Assembly: GCF_001613465.1 (NCBI RefSeq)
Contig: NZ_BDCK01000020.1
Span: forward strand, 248,001-312,000
Direction of reading: 5' to 3'
Length of the DNA: 64,000 nucleotides
DNA from: Nocardia niwae NBRC 108934 = DSM 45340
GTDB lineage: Bacteria; Actinomycetota; Actinomycetes; Mycobacteriales; Mycobacteriaceae
Shown: piece by piece, positions 8,725-17,511 of the stretch
How the letters are laid out: every line of letters starts with the position of its first letter
Numbering within the stretch: the first letter of the stretch is position 1
Program-made: the position numbers and the translations under genes
The notes under the pieces: generated by a model
What the model saw: the letters and a program-made list of their open reading frames with translations, nothing else
Told to the model about the DNA's origin: nothing
The model's database searches: none

Positions 8725-9018
8725 TCAGAATTCCAGAACGGTGTTCATGATGGTGCCCGCGCTGGTGGCGACGACACCACCGAGCATCGCGCCCGCGATC
8801 ATCTTCGGCGACTGCAGGCCGCCGCCGCTCCACTTCTCCCAGGCGAATCTGCCGCCCGCGTAGATGATGCTGACGATGCCGGACGCGAGCGCGAACCAGG
8901 TCAGATACCGCACGAACTGTAAGAGCTTGTCCGCCAGGGGCGGCGCCTCCGGGGTCGGATTGCCGATCTGCGCCAACGTCGTGAACGAATCGCCGACCGA
9001 CGCCAGAATGATGCTCAC
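8725..9018 (-). CDS. Small two-helix membrane protein (VirB2/TrbC-like topology)
   Basis: A 97-residue protein. After a short N-terminus with LAQIGNPTPEAPP, it has a transmembrane helix (YLTWFALASGIVSIIYAGG), a charged loop with RFAWEKW, and a second Gly/Ala-rich helix (KMIAGAMLGGVVATSAGTIM). Two helices around a basic loop recall pilin-like VirB2/TrbC subunits of type IV secretion, but no other secretion gene is present and the assignment is topological only. GTG 9018 has GAGGGAG 6 nt upstream. A divergent paralog starts at 9336; identical blocks such as LAQIGNPTPEAPP and YAGGRFAWEKW show recent duplication. Confidence 0.65.
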   Translation of the reverse strand: MSIILASVGDSFTTLAQIGNPTPEAPPLADKLLQFVRYLTWFALASGIVSIIYAGGRFAWEKWSGGGLQSPKMIAGAMLGGVVATSAGTIMNTVLEF

Positions 9019-9335
9019 CGTCTACTCCCTCTACGCTCGAATACAACCCTGCCGCCGACCAGCCTCTTTACGAAAGCTGTTCGACCACCGATGAATTCGG
9101 CCACGAACCAGGATACGGGCACGGAGCGCGCCGTGGTGGGCGCACTGCGCGGAACCTCCGCCGCCGCACGGCGGTGCGGGCGGGAGGACCCGGGATCGGG
9201 CTACCCCGGCGAGGACACCGGAAACACGAACTTCCCTGCGCTGCACGGACCTGACTGCATCGCGGCGAGCGAACGGATACGATCTTCTGAGCGAATCACT
9301 TGCCCCTGTCCCGAATCCAGAATGAGCGAACGACG

Positions 9336-9593
9336 ATGATCCTGGCCGCCGCTTACGACACCCTGGCGCAGATCGGCAACCCCACCCCAGAAGCACCGCC
9401 GATCTCCGACAAGTTCCTTCAACTGGTCCGCTACCTGACGTGGTTCGTGCTCCTGTCGGGCATCTGCGGCATCATCTACGCCGGTGGCCGCTTCGCCTGG
9501 GAGAAGTGGACCGGCGGCGGGCTCGAGTCGCCGAAGATGGTGGCGGGAGCCATGATCGGCGGGGTGATCGCCACCAGCGCGGCACCATCATGA
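9336..9593 (+). CDS. Frameshifted paralog of the small two-helix membrane protein
   Basis: An 85-residue reading frame closely matching the 8725-9018 protein up to the second helix (GAMIGGVIATSA), where it runs into APS and a stop. Adding one G at 9580-9582 would restore GTIMNAVIG and a TGA at 9608-9610, aligning with the paralog's GTIMNTVLEF. So either the copy carries a one-base deletion that truncates it, or there is a sequencing error in a G/C run. The copy lacks only about nine C-terminal residues and may still insert in the membrane. It is divergent from its paralog; the 317-nt spacer between them shows no other supported gene. Confidence 0.55.
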   Translation: MILAAAYDTLAQIGNPTPEAPPISDKFLQLVRYLTWFVLLSGICGIIYAGGRFAWEKWTGGGLESPKMVAGAMIGGVIATSAAPS

Positions 9594-9632
9594 ACGCCGT
9601 CATCGGCTGATCCGCAGCAGCGTTCATATTTC

Positions 9633-9667
9633 GTCATAGCTTCTCGCTATGACAGGCGGGGCTTTTT
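9633..9667 (+). terminator. Rho-independent terminator after the small membrane gene
   Basis: The stem GTCATAGC/GCTATGAC (9633-9640 with 9646-9653) has a 5-nt loop and is followed by GGGGCTTTTT. It sits 23 nt after the restored stop of the frameshifted gene. Confidence 0.65.
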
Positions 9668-9718
9668 CGTGGGCAGTGCGGCTTCCCGCCGGCCGCCGAG
9701 ATGGCGCCGACGCGCGGG

Positions 9719-11008
9719 TCAGCGCAGGATGCCCGCGGCTCGCGCGGCGCGCAGCCAGTCCGGGAATTCGCCGAGCAATCGGGCGTAGAGGTGCGCGTCG
9801 TCGACCTGATCGATGTCGTCGAGGGCGAAGAACCCCGCGTTGTCCACCGCTCGGTCGGACAATTCGTCCAAAGTGCGCAGCAGACCGTAATTGGCGCGGC
9901 CGAGGCCGACGAACTGCCAGAAGGCAGGCAGCAGTGCGGCTTCCCGCATCAGCGCCGCGATCTCGCGCTTCCTGGCGAAGCCGCCGTCGGTGAAGAACAG
10001 CACCAGAGTGGGGCGGCCGCCCGGGCGCAGCGAGTCGATGATGTCGCGCATGATCGGCAATTCCTCGTTGCGGCCGCCGAGCCGGTCGTAGTCGATGCCG
10101 CCGTGGGTTCCGCCGAGATGCAGATAGGTCCGTGCCCACTCGTCAGCGTGCTCGACAGCGATGTCGGGCAACTTGACGAACGAGACGGCGTAGAGGTACG
10201 CCTCCAGGGTGCCGTCGTCGTCGAGCTGCGTGGCCACGGGAATCATCCGCTGCACGACGCGATGCACCACCTGGTCGCGATACTGCCGGTTCATGCTGCC
10301 CGTCTTGTCGACGACCAGGACGACGCGGGCGCGGATGCCGAACGCGTCCCTGTCGATGAGTACCTTCGCGACCTCGCGCTTGCGCAGGTCCAACCTCGCG
10401 CGCTTCTCGAAGGAGAGCTTCGCCTCCCCGGGGACGGTGAAGACGTCCGGGACTACCCTCGCCGACGGATCCGGCGCGGCTGGTTCCGCGGACGCGACCG
10501 CCGGAGACGGCTGCTCGTCCACGCTCACGCCGTGATCGGTGACCAGCGCGGCGAAACCGCCCGCATAGCCCTGCCCGACCGCGCGCACCTTCCATCCGCC
10601 CTGGCGACGGTACAGCTCGAGGGCGATCACCACGGATTCGCTGCCCAAACCCTCGATGCGGTACTCGTACAGCACGTTTCCCGCCGCGTCGGCCACCGTG
10701 GCGACCGGGGGCGCGACCCGGCCGAAGGTCACGTCCGGATCGTCGAGCGTGAGCACGGCCCGCAACTGCGCGATGTCCGGTGGCAGGTCGCCGAGCGAAA
10801 CCGACAGCGCGCCCGGCGTTCCCGGTTGCAGGGACACACCCGGCGCGCCGGGCTGGTTGAAGAACACGAAGTCCGCGTCCGATCGCACGCGACCGGCCTC
10901 GGTCACCAACAGCGCTGACACATCGACCGCGGCGTCGGTGCGCACCGACACCAGCACGCGCGCCACGTCCAACGCCGCGTTCTGACCTTTGATCAATGCC
11001 GCGCCCAC
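9719..11008 (-). CDS. TerD - VWA domain stress protein
   Basis: A 429-residue protein. An N-terminal TerD domain (about residues 1-170: ALIKGQNAALDVARVLVSV, VRSDADFVFFNQP, IALELYRRQGGWKVRAVGQGYAGGF) is joined by a Pro-rich linker to a von Willebrand A domain (about 228-425). The VWA part has a MIDAS-type D-K-T-G-S starting at D234 and a second metal-site segment GGTHGGIDYD. This TerD-VWA form belongs to the Ter stress-response families of actinobacteria, where TerD and VWA proteins assemble in a Ca2+-dependent way near the membrane. GTG 11008 is preferred over GTG 11044 because GGGAG lies 5 nt upstream. It stands alone on its strand. Confidence 0.75.
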   Translation of the reverse strand: MGAALIKGQNAALDVARVLVSVRTDAAVDVSALLVTEAGRVRSDADFVFFNQPGAPGVSLQPGTPGALSVSLGDLPPDIAQLRAVLTLDDPDVTFGRVAPPVATVADAAGNVLYEYRIEGLGSESVVIALELYRRQGGWKVRAVGQGYAGGFAALVTDHGVSVDEQPSPAVASAEPAAPDPSARVVPDVFTVPGEAKLSFEKRARLDLRKREVAKVLIDRDAFGIRARVVLVVDKTGSMNRQYRDQVVHRVVQRMIPVATQLDDDGTLEAYLYAVSFVKLPDIAVEHADEWARTYLHLGGTHGGIDYDRLGGRNEELPIMRDIIDSLRPGGRPTLVLFFTDGGFARKREIAALMREAALLPAFWQFVGLGRANYGLLRTLDELSDRAVDNAGFFALDDIDQVDDAHLYARLLGEFPDWLRAARAAGILR

Positions 11009-11352
11009 CGAGACTCCCAGCCGTCGTCGCTCCGAAACCGCCACCGCGATCAGCGTAAATCGAGCGCTGCTCGAATGCGGAACGTTCGCCGCGCCAGACC
11101 GGCCGGAACTCCGCCGAACTCGCGGTCGCTGTAGCGCACTGGGAGCGTTCGCAGGCCGCCCCTTCGACCGGACCGCGGGCACCACGCCCGGCACCCGTCG
11201 GCCGTCGCGGGATCGGCTGTGAACGTTGATGCTTCCAGGCTGCGAGACGCCACAATGCTGGCCTCGATGAGGCGTTTCGAAGACGCGACCGGCCCGGTGG
11301 CAGCGCTTCCCGCCGTACAGGGGATCGGGAAGATGGTCGAATCGTTTGCTGA
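11009..11352. other. Intergenic region without a supported gene
   Basis: Between the TerD-VWA start and the esterase remnant. Short open frames exist in several phases but none shows family features or a convincing ribosome binding site. Confidence 0.5.
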
Positions 11353-11466
11353 TCCAACCCAACTCGGCCCGTCGGCACGCACTCCCAGGGTTACTGGCAG
11401 CAGGACCCGCGCAACTCCTGGCCGCTGATCGCCGCGGCCCTGGAGATCTCCCCCGCCGCCGGATAA
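11353..11466 (+). pseudogene. Remnant of a mycolyltransferase/esterase C-terminus
   Basis: A 37-codon open stretch between a TGA (11350-11352) and a TAA (11464-11466) with no start codon. It reads GTHSQGYWQQDPRNSWPLIAA. This matches the C-terminal GTHSW.YW signature of the antigen 85/corynomycolyltransferase esterase family, including the catalytic-site histidine region. No upstream part of such a gene is recognisable in any frame, so this is probably a deletion relic. The alternative is chance resemblance. Confidence 0.4.
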
Positions 11467-11480
11467 GCGAATCCCCCGCG

Positions 11481-12941
11481 TCAGCGCGCGCGGGCCGTTT
11501 CCGCGGCGCCGGTGATGTTGCGCGCCATCCCGCCGAAGATCACGGCGTGGAACGGCGCGATCGACTTCCAGTACAGGTGCCCGGCCAGTCCGTGCGGCTC
11601 GAACACCGCGCACTGACGATAGGTGGCGCCGGGTCCGTCCGGTTCGACCGCCAGTTCCAGCCAAGCCCGGCCCGGCACCCGCATCTCCGCGCGCAACCGC
11701 AGCATCCGGGGCCGGTCCAGCCGCTCCACCCGCCACCAATCCAGCGCTTCGCCCTCGTGCAGCCGGTGCGGATCACGGCGCCCGCGGCCGAGACCGACAC
11801 CGCCCGCCAGCCGGTCTATCCAGCCGCGCAGCGACCAGGCGAGCGGGAACGAATACCACCCGTGCTCGCCCCCGATCGCCTCGATCACCCGCCACAGCGT
11901 CGCGGGGTCGGCGTCGGTGTGCCGTTCGCGCACATCCCGGTACAGCGACCCGCCCGACCACTCCGGGTCGGTGGGCAGCGGATCCGACGGCGCCCCCCGC
12001 GGATGGGCGTCCGACCACCTGGTCGGCACGTCCAGGTCGCGAATCTTCTGCAGCGCGAGCGTCACCGCCCGGTGGTATCCGGTGGGTCCGTCCGGCGGGT
12101 CCGGGATGAGGCCGGCGATCGCGTGGTCATGGCACACCACATCGTTGATCAGCGATTCCATCAGCGGCACGGCGATCGACCGCGGCACCGGCGTCACCAG
12201 ATTCACCCATTGCGCCGACAGCCACGGCGTCAGCACCGGCACCGGCACGATCAGCCTGCGCGGCAGCTGCGCCACTTCGGCGTAGCCGCGCATCATCTGC
12301 ACGTAGGTCAGCACGTCCGGACCGCCGATGTCGAAGGCGCCGCCCGCGCCCTCGGGCAACGCCGCCGCCTCGGTCAGGTAATACAGCACATCGCGCACCG
12401 CGATCGGCTGGATCCGGTTGTGCACCCAGCGCGGGGTCACCATCATCGGCAAACGCTCGGTCAGGTAGCGCAGCATCTCGAAACTGGCCGACCCGGAACC
12501 GATGATCACCGCGGCCCGCAGCACCAGGACGGGCACCGCGCCCGCCCCCAGGATCTCGCCGACCTCGGCGCGGGAGGCCAGGTGCCGCGACAGGCGCTGC
12601 GCATCCGGGACGATACCGCCCAGATAGACGATCCTGGTCAGCCCGGCGTCCGCCGCCTCGGTGGCGACCAGCGTGGCGGCTTCCCGGTCCACGGTGTCGA
12701 AGTCGGCGCGCGTCAAGGAGTGGACCAGGTAATACAGCACGTCCTGCCCGGCCAGCGCGGCGCGCACGTCGGCGGCGGAGGTCACGTCACCGGCCAGCAC
12801 CTCGACGCGATCGCGCCACGGCGCCTCGGCGAGCTTGCCCGGTGTGCGAGCGAGCACCCGGACCGTATGACCGGCGCGCAGCAGCTCCGGCACCAGCCGA
12901 CCGCCGATGTAGCCGGTCGCACCGAACACCACACACCGCAC
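11481..12941 (-). CDS. NAD(P)-binding SDR (atypical) with DUF2867 domain
   Basis: A 486-residue protein. Residues 1-300 are an extended/atypical short-chain dehydrogenase fold with the nucleotide motif CVVFGATGYIGGRLVPELL and a NAD(P)H-reductase pattern (VLYYLVHSL, TRIVYLGGIVP, LVLRAAVIIGSGSASFEML). The C-terminal 150 residues (ERHTDADPATLWRVIEAIGG...) are DUF2867, a START-like helix-grip domain. The tandem arrangement is common in actinobacteria, but the substrate is unknown. GTG 12941 is chosen because GGAAGG precedes it by 9 nt; an in-frame GTG at 12950 is less likely. Confidence 0.8.
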   Translation of the reverse strand: MRCVVFGATGYIGGRLVPELLRAGHTVRVLARTPGKLAEAPWRDRVEVLAGDVTSAADVRAALAGQDVLYYLVHSLTRADFDTVDREAATLVATEAADAGLTRIVYLGGIVPDAQRLSRHLASRAEVGEILGAGAVPVLVLRAAVIIGSGSASFEMLRYLTERLPMMVTPRWVHNRIQPIAVRDVLYYLTEAAALPEGAGGAFDIGGPDVLTYVQMMRGYAEVAQLPRRLIVPVPVLTPWLSAQWVNLVTPVPRSIAVPLMESLINDVVCHDHAIAGLIPDPPDGPTGYHRAVTLALQKIRDLDVPTRWSDAHPRGAPSDPLPTDPEWSGGSLYRDVRERHTDADPATLWRVIEAIGGEHGWYSFPLAWSLRGWIDRLAGGVGLGRGRRDPHRLHEGEALDWWRVERLDRPRMLRLRAEMRVPGRAWLELAVEPDGPGATYRQCAVFEPHGLAGHLYWKSIAPFHAVIFGGMARNITGAAETARAR

Positions 12942-13080
12942 GGCAACCACCCTTCCGACGACCTGCTCAGGTGATGACCCGGGGCCACGGGGTCAAACAG
13001 CGCGCCTCCGGACCGGTGCGCGGGCGGGCGGACCTGCGCGAGCTCTGATCGATCCGGCGTCCTCGTGCCAGACTGGGCCC

Positions 13081-14226
13081 GTGAGCGAACGTAGCAAAAG
13101 CCACGGATTGGACAAGCCCGCACCGCGGGATCGCGGCGAGGTCATCGGTGCGGGCCTGGTGTGGCTGGCCAAATGGGCAGTGTGCATCGTCGCGATCGCG
13201 GCGGGCGCGTGGGTGCTCGGATTCCTGGTCGCCCGGCTGTGGGTGGTGATCCTGCCGGTGGCGCTGGCGATCGTCGTCGCCACCGTGCTGTGGCCGCCCG
13301 TGCGCTGGCTCACCGCGCGCGGCCTGCCGCCCGCCGCGGCCGCCTCGCTCGCGGTGCTCGGATTCATCGGTGTGCTGGCCGGGATCATCGCGCTGATCGT
13401 GCCGTCGGTCGTGGACCAGGCGCCGGAGTTGGCCGACAAGTCGAGCGCGGGCGTCAACCAGGTGCGCGACTGGTTACAGGGTCCGCCGCTGAGAATCCGT
13501 GACGAGCAACTGGATTCGGCCGTGGACGCGATCGTCTCCCGGCTGCAGTCGAGTTCGGAGCAGATCGCGAGCGGCGTGTTCAGCGGCGTGACCACCGCGA
13601 CGTCGGTGCTGGTCACCCTGTTCCTGGTGCTCGTGCTGAGCTTCTTCTTCGTCAAGGACGGACCGCGTTTCCTGCCCTGGTTGCACAGCGTCTCCGGCAG
13701 CCGCGGCGGCAGGCACCTGGAGGAGGTGCTCAGCCGGGTCTGGGTCGTGCTCGGCGGGTTCATCCGGACCCAGGCGCTGGTCAGCCTCGTCGACGCGGTG
13801 TGCATCGGCGCCGGCCTGGTCATCCTCGGGGTACCGCTGGCGCTGGTCCTGGCGGTGATCACCTTCCTCGGCGGATTCGTCCCGATGGTCGGCGCGTTCG
13901 TCGCGGGTGCGCTGGCGGTGCTGGTCGCGTTGGTGGGCAACGGCTTCGTGACCGCGCTGATCGTGCTCGGCATCGTCATCGCCGTGCAGCAACTGGAGGG
14001 CAACGTGCTGCAGCCGGTGCTGCAGAGCCGCAGCATGCAACTGCACGCGGTCATCGTGCTGCTCGCGGTCACCGCGGGCGGCTCGCTCTACGGGATCGTC
14101 GGCGCGTTCCTTGCGGTTCCCGTGGTCGCGATGGCGGCGGTCGTCCTGCGCTACGTCGGTGAACAAATCGACGCGGCCACCGCGCCGCCGCCGGAACCGG
14201 AGAGCGAGCCCGAGCCCGCGGACTGA
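13081..14226 (+). CDS. AI-2E family permease
   Basis: A 381-residue membrane protein of the AI-2E/PerM exporter family. After a hydrophilic N-terminus it has paired helices (WAVCIVAIAAGAWVLGFLVARLWVVILPVALAIV), a periplasmic or cytoplasmic amphipathic region (residues 110-165), and then the conserved helical bundle with VTLFLVLVLSFFFVKDGP, ALVSLVDAVCIGAGLVILGVPLALVLAV and LEGNVLQPVLQSRSMQLHA, a family signature. The C-terminus is acidic and Pro/Glu-rich. Proposed roles in the family range from AI-2 export to ion exchange, and the substrate here is unknown. It is a single gene facing away from the SDR-DUF2867 gene. Confidence 0.85.
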   Translation: MSERSKSHGLDKPAPRDRGEVIGAGLVWLAKWAVCIVAIAAGAWVLGFLVARLWVVILPVALAIVVATVLWPPVRWLTARGLPPAAAASLAVLGFIGVLAGIIALIVPSVVDQAPELADKSSAGVNQVRDWLQGPPLRIRDEQLDSAVDAIVSRLQSSSEQIASGVFSGVTTATSVLVTLFLVLVLSFFFVKDGPRFLPWLHSVSGSRGGRHLEEVLSRVWVVLGGFIRTQALVSLVDAVCIGAGLVILGVPLALVLAVITFLGGFVPMVGAFVAGALAVLVALVGNGFVTALIVLGIVIAVQQLEGNVLQPVLQSRSMQLHAVIVLLAVTAGGSLYGIVGAFLAVPVVAMAAVVLRYVGEQIDAATAPPPEPESEPEPAD

Positions 14227-14317
14227 CCGCGTCACACGCAAGGTCGCGCGCCATTGTTGCACTCAGTCCGAATGTAACTATCGCCGTCGACCGCCGCGGT
14301 TCCTAGCGTCAGTGGAC

Positions 14318-14833
14318 ATGACAACTGATGTGGGCACCCCGCTCAACGACATCGCCGACGCGACGGCCCGCGCCGTCGCGGAGGACCCGGCGAACGCGCT
14401 GGTGGTGTTCCGTGCCTCCGGGGCCACGGAGGGGACGGTGGGCAGCGCGATCACCCTCGGCAAGTACACCGTGCGCGTGGACGAACCGCCCGCGCTCGGC
14501 GGCGCGGACACCGCGCCCAATCCGGTCGAGGTGTACCTGGCGTCGCTCATCGCCTGTCAGGTGGTGACCTATCGGTTCTGGGCCCAGCGCCTGGGCGTCA
14601 CGATCGACGAACTGTCGGTGAGCGCCGAGGGCGATCTCGACGTGCGCGGATTCTTCGGCTTGGATGACAACGTCCGCGCCGGATTCCAGGCGGTGCGGGT
14701 GACCGTTCACATCGGCGGACCCGATACCGAACAGCGCTATGCCGAACTCCAGCAGGCCGTCGACGCGCACTGCCCCGTGCTCGATCTCACCACCGGGCGC
14801 ACTCCGGTCGAGACCATCCTGATCACCGATTAG
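14318..14833 (+). CDS. OsmC-family protein
   Basis: A 171-residue OsmC/Ohr-superfamily protein. The two conserved cysteines are in SLIACQVVTYRF (peroxidatic, at the start of the long central helix) and AVDAHCPVLDL. Sandwich strands such as GKYTVRVDEPPALGGADTAPNPVE precede the helix. Members reduce organic hydroperoxides or act in sulfur stress. It is 48 nt upstream of an O-acetylhomoserine sulfhydrylase gene on the same strand, so a sulfur-related or oxidative role in one operon is a reasonable inference. The ATG at 14318 gives the usual family length. Confidence 0.82.
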   Translation: MTTDVGTPLNDIADATARAVAEDPANALVVFRASGATEGTVGSAITLGKYTVRVDEPPALGGADTAPNPVEVYLASLIACQVVTYRFWAQRLGVTIDELSVSAEGDLDVRGFFGLDDNVRAGFQAVRVTVHIGGPDTEQRYAELQQAVDAHCPVLDLTTGRTPVETILITD

Positions 14834-14881
14834 CCGCCGTCCCAATCCGATCGACCAACCACCAGAAGGAGGACCACTCCG

Positions 14882-16177
14882 ATGACCGAACCCGACCTGT
14901 CCCAGGACTGGAGCTTCGAGACGAAGCAGATCCACGTCGGACAGATTCCGGACGGCACGACCAACGCTCGCGCGCTGCCGATCTACCAGACCACCTCCTA
15001 CACCTTCCGCGACACCGCGCACGCGGCGGCGCTGTTCGGTCTGGCCGAGCCCGGCAACATCTACACCCGGATCATGAACCCGACCCAGGACGCGGTGGAG
15101 CAGCGCATCGCCGCCCTGGAAGGCGGCGTCGCCGCCCTGCTGCTGGCCTCAGGGCAGGCCGCGGAGACCTTCGCGATCCTCAACATCGCGGGCGCCGGCG
15201 ATCACATCGTGTCCAGCCCCCGGCTCTACGGCGGCACCTACAACCTCTTCCACTACTCGCTGCCCAAGCTCGGCATCGAGGTCTCCTTCGTCGACGACCC
15301 CGACGATCTCGAGCAGTGGCAGGCCGCGATCCGCCCGAACACCAAGGCGCTCTACGGCGAAACGATCTCCAACCCGCAGAACCACATCCTCGACATCCCG
15401 GGGATCGCGGGGGTCGCGCACGACCACGGTGTGCCGCTGATCGTGGACAACACCGTCGCCACGCCGTACCTGATCCAGCCGCTGGCCCACGGCGCCGACA
15501 TCGTCGTGCACTCGGCCACCAAGTACCTCGGCGGCCACGGCGCGGCCATCGCGGGCGTCATCGTGGACGGCGGCAAGTTCGACTGGACCGGTGGCCGCTT
15601 CCCCGGCTTCACCGAACCCGACCCGAGCTACCACGGTGTCGTGTACGCCGAACTCGGCGCGCCCGCCTACGCGCTGAAGGCGCGCGTGCAACTGCTGCGC
15701 GACCTCGGATCGGCGGTCTCTCCGTTCAACGCGTTCCTGATCAGCCAGGGCCTGGAGACGCTGAGCCTGCGCATCGAGCGGCACGTGCAGAACGCGCAGG
15801 CGGTGGCCGAATTCCTGAGCACCCGTACGGAAGTCACCTCGGTGTCCTACGCGGGCCTGCCGTCCTCGCCGTGGTACGAGCGGGGCCGCGCCCTCGCGCC
15901 GAAGGGCGCCGGCGCGGTGATCGGCTTCGAGCTGGCCGGCGGCGTGGACGCGGGCAAGCGGTTCGTCGAGGCGCTGCGGCTGCACAGTCACGTCGCCAAC
16001 ATCGGTGACGTGCGCTCGCTGGTGATCCACCCGGCCTCCACCACCCACTCGCAGCTGACACCGGAAGAGCGACTGGCCGCGGGCGTCACACCCGGCCTGG
16101 TCCGGCTCGCGGTCGGCATCGAGGGAATCGACGACATCCTCGCCGACCTGCGCGCCGGATTCGCCGCCGCTTCCTGA
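14882..16177 (+). CDS. metY: O-acetylhomoserine aminocarboxypropyltransferase (sulfhydrylase)
   Basis: A 431-residue PLP enzyme of the Cys/Met metabolism family. It converts O-acetylhomoserine and sulfide to homocysteine in methionine synthesis. Features include the N-terminal FETKQIHVGQ and LPIYQTTSYTF, then IYTRIMNPTQDAVEQRIAALEGG, the PLP lysine K214 in VHSATKYLGGHG, and the C-terminal SLVIHPASTTHSQL...GLVRLAVGIEGIDDI. Length and motifs indicate the longer MetY type rather than cystathionine gamma-synthase. The start has a strong AGAAGGAGG site. It is likely co-transcribed with the OsmC gene. A strong terminator follows. Confidence 0.9.
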   Translation: MTEPDLSQDWSFETKQIHVGQIPDGTTNARALPIYQTTSYTFRDTAHAAALFGLAEPGNIYTRIMNPTQDAVEQRIAALEGGVAALLLASGQAAETFAILNIAGAGDHIVSSPRLYGGTYNLFHYSLPKLGIEVSFVDDPDDLEQWQAAIRPNTKALYGETISNPQNHILDIPGIAGVAHDHGVPLIVDNTVATPYLIQPLAHGADIVVHSATKYLGGHGAAIAGVIVDGGKFDWTGGRFPGFTEPDPSYHGVVYAELGAPAYALKARVQLLRDLGSAVSPFNAFLISQGLETLSLRIERHVQNAQAVAEFLSTRTEVTSVSYAGLPSSPWYERGRALAPKGAGAVIGFELAGGVDAGKRFVEALRLHSHVANIGDVRSLVIHPASTTHSQLTPEERLAAGVTPGLVRLAVGIEGIDDILADLRAGFAAAS

Positions 16178-16182
16178 CGCGT

Positions 16183-16214
16183 CGCGCCCCGGGGTGGATC
16201 CACCCCGGGGCGCG
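16183..16214. terminator. Strong palindromic terminator after metY
   Basis: A perfect 32-bp palindrome with GGATCC at the centre, 5 nt after the metY stop. It has arms of CGCGCCCCGGGGTG type but only a weak T tract downstream. Confidence 0.6.
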
Positions 16215-16491
16215 TTGCCTGTCCACGATCCGGATCGAGCGCGACACAGCAGGACGGAAACCCGTTTAGCGCTGGTTTTCATGATTTCCGTTGGCAAATA
16301 GGACCGTGACGACAACAACTGCCGGTCACCCTCCAGCGCACAGCTATTCGCCTCGGCCGTGCGGATTCGATTGGCACATGCGCGGTTCCTCACGATCGAA
16401 AAGAATTCGAACTTTCGCGCATCCGTAAGGCTTTCTGAACCGAACTAGAAAGGTAGGTATATGTCCTCTTCAGAATGAGGTGGGTAAGTTC
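16215..16491. promoter_or_regulatory. Leader region of the secreted protein gene with a 5-codon upstream ORF
   Basis: This region holds no gene above 20 codons. At 16461-16478 an ATG preceded by AAAGGTAGGT opens a five-codon frame (MSSSE, stop TGA), ending 13 nt before the start of the secreted protein and overlapping its Shine-Dalgarno region (GAGGTGGG). It may set the translation level of the downstream gene. Confidence 0.35.
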
Positions 16492-17307
16492 ATGGACATA
16501 GCGGTACCCGAAACTCCAGCACACCCCTTCTTACGCCGCGCCGCCACTCTGGTCGTCGCGAGCGCAATCCCGTTGTCCGTGGTCGGCGGCGCCACCGCCA
16601 CCGCCGACCCGCTGCTGCCGGAGATCTCCGTTCAGATCCCGTTCGCCCCGGCGCCCGCCGTCGGCGTCCTCGCGCCGGCGGCCGATCCCGTGGACGACGT
16701 CGTTCCGCCCGAGGTCGCGCCTCCCGCGCCCCCGGTCTCCGCGGGCCGCAACGATCTGAGCACCAACCGGCCGATGCCCGACCCGAATGTGGTCGCCCCC
16801 ATCGTCCCGCAGCGGCTGCATCTGCCCAACCCCGCTGCCCCGGCTCCCGCGGTCGCGCCGATCGAGGCTCCTCCCGGCACCCTGCGCGTGGGTTCGGTGG
16901 TGATCGGCCGACCCGACTTCCTGACTCCCGAGCAGGGCAAGATCTTCAACGACGCGGTCGCGGGGCCGGAAGCGGGTATCGCGCAGACCCTTGATTCGGT
17001 GGGTTTCGAGCCATCGCGCTCCGACCGCATCGCCGCCGACCTCCTCGGCTCCACCGCGATCGGCGCGTCGGTGGGCAGTATGGTGGCCTCGCCGGTCGCC
17101 TCCATCGGCGCGGTCATCGGCGCCGTCTGCGGCGCCATCGCGGGTCTGCCGATGTTCCCGACCGGAACGGTGGCCGTCATGGCTTTCGGCGCCGCCATCG
17201 GTTACGGGTTCGTCGCGTCCCCGGCCATCGCCGTCGGCGCGGCTGTGGGCGCGGGTGTCGGTGTGCTGCAAGGGCTTCTCACGCCGCCCACGGTTCCGGC
17301 CACGTAA
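16492..17307 (+). CDS. Secreted Pro/Ala-rich protein with glycine-zipper-like C-terminus
   Basis: A 271-residue exported protein. Residues 1-42 are a long signal peptide (RRAATLVVASAIPLSVVGGATATADP) with an Ala-x-Ala type site. Residues 45-150 are rich in Pro, Ala and Val. The C-terminal 100 residues (LLGSTAIGASVGSMVASPVASIGAVIGAVCGAIAGLP...AFGAAIGYGFVASPAIAVGAAVGAGVG) are strongly hydrophobic and Gly/Ala-rich with small-xxx-small spacing, like glycine-zipper proteins that insert in membranes. The family occurs in Nocardia and Rhodococcus-type genomes without assigned function. ATG 16492 is preferred to GTG 16480 because GAGGTGGG lies 7 nt upstream. Confidence 0.7.
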   Translation: MDIAVPETPAHPFLRRAATLVVASAIPLSVVGGATATADPLLPEISVQIPFAPAPAVGVLAPAADPVDDVVPPEVAPPAPPVSAGRNDLSTNRPMPDPNVVAPIVPQRLHLPNPAAPAPAVAPIEAPPGTLRVGSVVIGRPDFLTPEQGKIFNDAVAGPEAGIAQTLDSVGFEPSRSDRIAADLLGSTAIGASVGSMVASPVASIGAVIGAVCGAIAGLPMFPTGTVAVMAFGAAIGYGFVASPAIAVGAAVGAGVGVLQGLLTPPTVPAT

Positions 17308-17380
17308 TCCGCTTTCCCGGCGCGCCACGCGACCAGAAAACATCGCCGGCCTCGCCGTTTTCGATGCGCACGAATTCCGC

Positions 17381-17412
17381 GAAGACCCGGTTTCGGCCGG
17401 GTCTTCTGCTTT
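17381..17412 (+). terminator. Rho-independent terminator
   Basis: The stem GAAGACCCGG/CCGGGTCTTC (17381-17390 with 17397-17406) has a 6-nt loop and is followed by TGCTTTA. It lies downstream of the secreted protein gene. Confidence 0.7.
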
Positions 17413-17511
17413 ACCGGGGAATGCCGGAGGTTTGGCCTGCCGATAACGGGCTATCGCAGAAAAGGACCGGCTGAAGATGGTCGGCCGGTCTCTTCACAAG
17501 GAGGTTGTGAC

